Shown piece after piece: positions 60,975-64,000 of a stretch of 64,000 nucleotides of DNA (position 1 is the first letter of the stretch; the number at the start of each line of letters is the position of its first letter). Location of the stretch: positions 50,206 through 114,205 of the forward strand of contig JAHBUL010000013.1 of NCBI GenBank assembly GCA_019638085.1, written 5' to 3'. The stretch is from Flavobacteriales bacterium. Its GTDB lineage: Bacteria > Bacteroidota > Bacteroidia > Flavobacteriales_F > PHOS-HE28. A program made the position numbers and the translations under genes. Under the pieces are notes generated by a model that saw only the letters and a program-made list of their open reading frames with translations, was not told the DNA's origin and did no database searches.

Positions 60975-61013
60975 CGCATCCGTGTGCATCCTTGTCCATC
61001 CGATATGTATCGG
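60975..61013. repeat. ATCCGTGTG-type repeat with CCGATA-TG-TATCGG palindrome
   Basis: GCATCCGTGTGCATCC followed by a perfect 6-2-6 palindrome (61000-61013), 21 bases before the ATG at 61035. Same kind as 43720-43768, so a dispersed element; it may also act on the local mRNA. Confidence 0.55.
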
Positions 61014-61034
61014 AGCGTGGTTCACACACCAAGT

Positions 61035-61844
61035 ATGATCACCATCAACGCCAACAGCAAGATCTCCACGCTGCTCCGTGAGCATCCGGATGCGCTGGAG
61101 GCCATCATCAGCATCTCCCCGAAATTCAACAAGCTGCGCAACCCGCTGCTGCGCAAATTGATGGCCTCGCGGGCCACCATCCGCATGGCGAGCAAGATCG
61201 GGGGCTGCACACCGGAGGACTTTTTCGCCAAGCTGCAACCGCTTGGCTTCACGATCGACCGGGCCGCTGCTGAGGAGGATGAAGTGGAGGCCACGCCCCT
61301 GCCGGAGTTCATGCAGCACGTAACACCCGACAATGTGGTAACGCTGGATGTGCGTCCCATCCTGAACGCAGGCAAGGATCCCTTCAACCTGATCTTGAAG
61401 CAGGTGAAAGCCTTGGAGACCCGGCAAACCCTGAAACTGATCAACGATTTCGAACCGATCCCCTTGATCCAACTGCTGGGCAAGCAGGGCTTCCAGAGCC
61501 ACAGCGAGATCATCGACGGCAACACCTACAACACCTACTTCTACAAAGCGGACGACGTGCAACTCCCCGATGCCAATGCCCTTGGCAGCAGCGACGACTT
61601 CGATGCGAAAGTGAAACTCTTCGAGGGCCGCACCAAGACCATCGATGTACGCCATCTGGAAATGCCACTGCCCATGCTCACGATATTGGACGAACTTGAA
61701 AATCTGCCTACGGATCAAGCCCTGTACGTGAACCACAAGCGGATCCCGGTGTTCCTGCTGCCCGAACTGGAAGAGCGCCAATTCGAATACCGCGCAAAGG
61801 AGATCAGCGAAGGCGATGTGAAGCTGTTCATCTTTAGGGCCTGA
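61035..61844 (+). CDS. DUF1858-DUF2249-DUF2249 protein
   Basis: Protein of 269 residues with an N-terminal DUF1858 helical domain (1-60: NSKISTLLREHPDALEAIIS, with the PKFNKLRNP segment) and two DUF2249 domains, about 95-170 (VVTLDVRPILNAGKDPFNLI) and 190-268 (KTIDVRHLEMPLPMLTIL). Such proteins are often encoded near RIC/hemerythrin genes. No enzyme motif is certain; DUF1858 and DUF2249 resemble sulfur-carrier or redox-relay folds. The next gene starts directly after its stop (61844/61845), so they are co-transcribed. ATG at 61035 is chosen after a palindrome; an earlier ATG would be inside it. Confidence 0.88.
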   Translation: MITINANSKISTLLREHPDALEAIISISPKFNKLRNPLLRKLMASRATIRMASKIGGCTPEDFFAKLQPLGFTIDRAAAEEDEVEATPLPEFMQHVTPDNVVTLDVRPILNAGKDPFNLILKQVKALETRQTLKLINDFEPIPLIQLLGKQGFQSHSEIIDGNTYNTYFYKADDVQLPDANALGSSDDFDAKVKLFEGRTKTIDVRHLEMPLPMLTILDELENLPTDQALYVNHKRIPVFLLPELEERQFEYRAKEISEGDVKLFIFRA

Positions 61845-63137
61845 ATGTTCGGCCCGACCTCCAATAATCCGATCGCCAAGACCACTTCGCACAAGGTCGT
61901 TATCCCCTTTTATGCCTACGCGGCACTCTCGTTCCTTATCGCCACCATCCTGCTTTTCCTCTCCGATCAGGATTTCACGGGCCACTACTTCCATCCACAC
62001 ATCCTGGCCATCACCCACCTGATGGCGCTAGGCTGGGCCACCATGATCATTTTCGGTGCCAGCCACCAGCTTGTTCCCGTTTTGATCGAGAGCGACCTGC
62101 ACAGCAACACCCTGGCCTATGCCTCATTTGCCTTGGCGGGGCTGGGCATTCCGCTGTTGGTCTACGGCTTCTTCGCCTTCAACCTCGGTTGGCCGACGCA
62201 GGTGGGCGGCTCGTTGGTACTTGGGGCGATCCTGGCGTTCATCGCCAACATTGCCATCAGCATTTCGAAGAGCAAACGGGAGAACGTCCATGCGGTGTTC
62301 GTCTTCACCTCCACCATCTGGTTGCTGCTCACCGTATCGCTCGGGCTGGCGCTGCTGTTCAATTTCACCTCCTCTGTCCTCACCCGGAATTCCTTGTACT
62401 ACCTCTCCTTGCATGCTCACTTGGGCGTGGTGGGCTGGTTCCTGTTGCTGGTACTGGGCGTGGGCTCGCGTCTGATCCCGATGTTCCTGATCTCCAAGTA
62501 CAGCAACCCGCGCCTGCTCTGGGTGGTCTTCCTGCTGGTGAACGCGGCGCTGATCACCTTCTCCTTGCTCTTCCTTTTCCATCCGGACGCCGACCTCCAG
62601 CACATCCCGGCGGTACTGGTGGCGATCGCGTTGCTCCTATTCGCGTTCTACAACCGGCAGGCCTACAAGCAACGGATCCGGCGCAAGGTGGACGACCAGA
62701 TGAAGGTCTCGCTGCTGGCGGTGGCCCTGCTACTGGTACCCTCCATCGTGTTGCTGGTGCTCCTTTGCGCGCTAATGCTCACCACGGGTGAGCGGGCGGA
62801 CCTGGTCCTGCTGTACGGCTTCACGATCTTCTTTGGCTGGCTCACCGCGATCATCCTCGGCATGACCTTCAAGACCCTCCCCTTCATCGTGTGGAACAAG
62901 GTGTACCGCCACCGCGCGGCCTTGGGCAAGATGCCCAGTCCGAAGGACCTGTTCAACCATCGCGTGTACAAGGTAATGGCCTTGCTGTACTTGGCGGGAT
63001 TCGTGCTGTTCGCGTGCGGGATCCTGCTGCCATCGCCCGTGCTGTTGAAGGTCGGCTCCCTGGCGCTGCTTGCCACCGCGTGTTTGTACACATGGAACGT
63101 CATGCTGTTGGTGAACCATAAACCGTTCAGGAAATGA
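61845..63137 (+). CDS. Twelve-helix membrane protein, NnrS / heme-copper-oxidase-like
   Basis: Polytopic membrane protein of 430 residues with about 12 helices. His residues at helix ends resemble NnrS or oxidase subunit I: HPHILAITHLMALGWATMII and SLHAHLGVVGWFLLLVLG; the latter is followed by GVGSRLIPMFL, and the helix FFGWLTAIILGMTFKTLPFI comes late. NnrS proteins protect against NO stress in denitrifiers. It abuts the DUF1858-DUF2249 gene and overlaps the DUF59 gene by 4 bases, inside an NO-stress type operon, which strengthens an NO-related role. Confidence 0.82.
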   Translation: MFGPTSNNPIAKTTSHKVVIPFYAYAALSFLIATILLFLSDQDFTGHYFHPHILAITHLMALGWATMIIFGASHQLVPVLIESDLHSNTLAYASFALAGLGIPLLVYGFFAFNLGWPTQVGGSLVLGAILAFIANIAISISKSKRENVHAVFVFTSTIWLLLTVSLGLALLFNFTSSVLTRNSLYYLSLHAHLGVVGWFLLLVLGVGSRLIPMFLISKYSNPRLLWVVFLLVNAALITFSLLFLFHPDADLQHIPAVLVAIALLLFAFYNRQAYKQRIRRKVDDQMKVSLLAVALLLVPSIVLLVLLCALMLTTGERADLVLLYGFTIFFGWLTAIILGMTFKTLPFIVWNKVYRHRAALGKMPSPKDLFNHRVYKVMALLYLAGFVLFACGILLPSPVLLKVGSLALLATACLYTWNVMLLVNHKPFRK

Positions 63138-63457
63138 GTGAAAGTAGGAATGACCAGGAGCGCGAGGAGAAAGCGCTCGAAGCCCTGAAGTTCGTGGATG
63201 ACCCGGAGATCGGGTTGAACGTGGTGGACCTGGGGCTGATCTACGAGATCGTGTTCAATGAAGCGGAAAAGAAGGTGCTGTGTACCATGACCTTGACCAC
63301 GGAATTCTGCCCGATGGGTGATTCCATCATGGCCAACGTGAAGGAGGCCCTGCGGATGTCACTGCCGGGCATCGAGCCGGAAGTGCAGCTCACCTTTGAT
63401 CCTCCATGGAACCATTCCATGATCTCCGAGGCCGGACTTGAATTTCTAGGAGGATAA
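63134..63457 (+). CDS. DUF59/MIP18-family Fe-S assembly protein
   Basis: Protein of 107 residues of the DUF59 (MIP18/SufT-like) family for Fe-S cluster assembly or transfer. Conserved block: LKFVDDPEIGLNVVDLGLIY near the start, the reactive-Cys region TTEFCPMGDSIMANV (about 55-70) and the C-terminal EPEVQLTFDPPWNHSMIS. It overlaps the upstream membrane-protein gene by 4 bases (ATGA) and precedes the Rrf2 regulator. In context it probably serves Fe-S repair after nitrosative damage. Confidence 0.93.
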   Translation: MSESRNDQEREEKALEALKFVDDPEIGLNVVDLGLIYEIVFNEAEKKVLCTMTLTTEFCPMGDSIMANVKEALRMSLPGIEPEVQLTFDPPWNHSMISEAGLEFLGG

Positions 63458-63461
63458 CACC
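63443..63461 (+). promoter_or_regulatory. Strong Shine-Dalgarno of the Rrf2 gene
   Basis: CTAGGAGGATAACACCATG: GGAGG eight to nine bases before the ATG at 63462. Unusually strong for this phylum, and it fixes the start codon. Confidence 0.7.
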
Positions 63462-63893
63462 ATGCTGAGCCTCACCTGCAAAGCCTCCATCAAGGCCGTC
63501 ATCTTTCTCGGTTCCAAACTATCCTCGGGTGAACGATCGAGCCTGAAGGAGGTCGCGGAGTTCATCAATGAGAACGAGCACACGGTGGGCAAGCTGCTGC
63601 AAAAGCTGGTGAAGGCCGACCTTATTCAAAGTGCCAAAGGACCACGGGGCGGCTTTTACATCACTCCGAATCAAGCGAACCTGCCGGTAATGCGGATCGT
63701 GGAGGCCATTGACGGAGATGATGTCTTCAAGCAATGTGGCCTAGGGCTTAGCCAATGCAGCGATACGCATCCTTGCCCGATCCACGACGATTACAAGCCG
63801 ATCCGCGAAGGGTTCAAGCAGCTATGCCAGAATCGGCGAGTGCGCGACCTGTACGAGGATGTGAACAGTGGGCTGGCGCATTTGATCGGGTGA
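63462..63893 (+). CDS. Rrf2-family regulator (NsrR/IscR-type, Fe-S binding)
   Basis: Winged-helix repressor of 143 residues. HTH: SSLKEVAEFINENEHTVGKL, wing GPRGGFYITPNQAN. Three cysteines in the C-terminal loop, CGLGLSQCSDTHPCPIH, match the Fe-S binding set of NsrR, which loses DNA affinity when its cluster reacts with NO. It is the last gene of the RIC/DUF2249/DUF59 operon, so autoregulation by NO is the best hypothesis. Start is well defined by the GGAGG ahead of it. IscR-like roles cannot be excluded. Confidence 0.92.
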   Translation: MLSLTCKASIKAVIFLGSKLSSGERSSLKEVAEFINENEHTVGKLLQKLVKADLIQSAKGPRGGFYITPNQANLPVMRIVEAIDGDDVFKQCGLGLSQCSDTHPCPIHDDYKPIREGFKQLCQNRRVRDLYEDVNSGLAHLIG

Positions 63894-63896
63894 GGG

Positions 63897-64000
63897 TGTA
63901 AGCTCCCCCAAGATCAGGTGTGCGGGATAGTAGAACCGCAAAATCAATCTGAACTTTGGGACAATGAGAAAGAGCAAATGGACGGAAGCGCAGATCGTGG
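63897..64000 (+). mobile_element. Left end of an IS3-family insertion sequence (partial)
   Basis: TGTAAGCTCCCCC begins 4 bases after the Rrf2 stop and could be the terminal repeat (TG end). An ATG at 63964 opens MRKSKWTEAQIV, the usual start of an IS3-family OrfA transposase. The element continues outside the window. Confidence 0.7.
63964..64000 (+). CDS. IS3-family transposase OrfA (first 12 codons, cut by window)
   Basis: MRKSKWTEAQIV corresponds to the start of OrfA helix-turn-helix proteins of the IS3 family (MxKSxFTExQI). Only 12 codons lie in the window. ATG follows the sequence TTTGGGACA, and no other frame is open. Confident only as to family. Confidence 0.65.
   Translation, partial: MRKSKWTEAQIV

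Noticed and set aside
60948..62018. Minus-strand frame of 356 codons
   Set aside because: Antisense of the DUF1858-DUF2249 gene and part of the membrane protein gene.
1..64000. tRNA, rRNA and CRISPR
   Set aside because: No clover-leaf with GGTTCGA plus matching stems, no rRNA blocks and no regularly spaced direct repeats found by reading.

Overview
The window looks like a chromosome segment of a fairly GC-rich, probably uncultured member of the Bacteroidota (order Flavobacteriales or a close relative). Visible support: type IX secretion sorting tails on three secreted proteins (26683-28047, 40506-41180, 54831-57152), a PorT-like gene directly behind ubiE, Omp28-like and DUF4421-like proteins, a one-polypeptide E1 alpha/beta 2-oxoacid dehydrogenase, and Bacteroidota-type -7 boxes (TAnnTTTG or TAnnTTCG) a few bases ahead of several start codons. 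The lineage is inference; no rRNA, tRNA or CRISPR array was seen.

Layout. 1-6450 (minus strand): an RND efflux operon (small membrane protein, TetR regulator, 4-helix membrane protein, TolC-type channel, adaptor, RND pump cut by the window edge) behind a palindromic operator and a Crp/Fnr-like site. 6500-8120: a lipoprotein, a second 4-helix protein and an OsmC-family protein, two of the promoters with the same kind of site. 8224-12820: an NRDE protein, a mosaic DNA-binding protein (alpha-CTD-like, sigma region 4-like and HARE-HTH-like parts) behind an AT-rich leader, and a CxxC thioredoxin-like protein with a Cys-tailed MarR regulator. 12939-15509: B12-dependent class II ribonucleotide reductase. 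16018-26307: denitrification island with fasciclin lipoprotein, nosYFDL, a nos-associated membrane protein, Sec-type (clade II) nosZ, two lipoprotein cytochromes c, a heme-copper-oxidase-like membrane protein and nirK. 26683-43405: mostly housekeeping and hypothetical genes (Omp28-like, E1 fusion, J-domain protein, two acetyltransferases, SMR transporter, adenylate cyclase, beta-helix protein, AsmA-like, MeaB GTPase) plus a broken DUF4160 gene. 43921-47605: aminotransferase, heptose kinase, UbiE, PorT. 47691-59025: GH20 hexosaminidase, DUF1016 nuclease with palindromic insertions, M1 peptidase, DUF4421 protein, PNGase F-like glycosidase and a conserved unknown. 59466-63893: nitrosative-stress and Fe-S repair operon (triple DUF2249-ScdA_N-hemerythrin fusion, DUF1858-DUF2249-DUF2249 protein, 12-helix NnrS/oxidase-like protein, DUF59 protein, Rrf2 regulator). 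63964-64000: first codons of an IS3-type transposase.

How the parts fit. NirK reduces nitrite to NO and NosZ reduces N2O to N2; no NO reductase is visible in the window, so NO handling probably depends on the RIC/Rrf2 operon and on genes elsewhere. Palindromes of the TGA-N6-TCA class stand before the efflux operon, the OsmC gene, the 4-helix protein gene and the nos operon, which suggests one Crp/Fnr-family regulator links them. Secreted GH20 and PNGase F-like enzymes suggest foraging on N-glycans.
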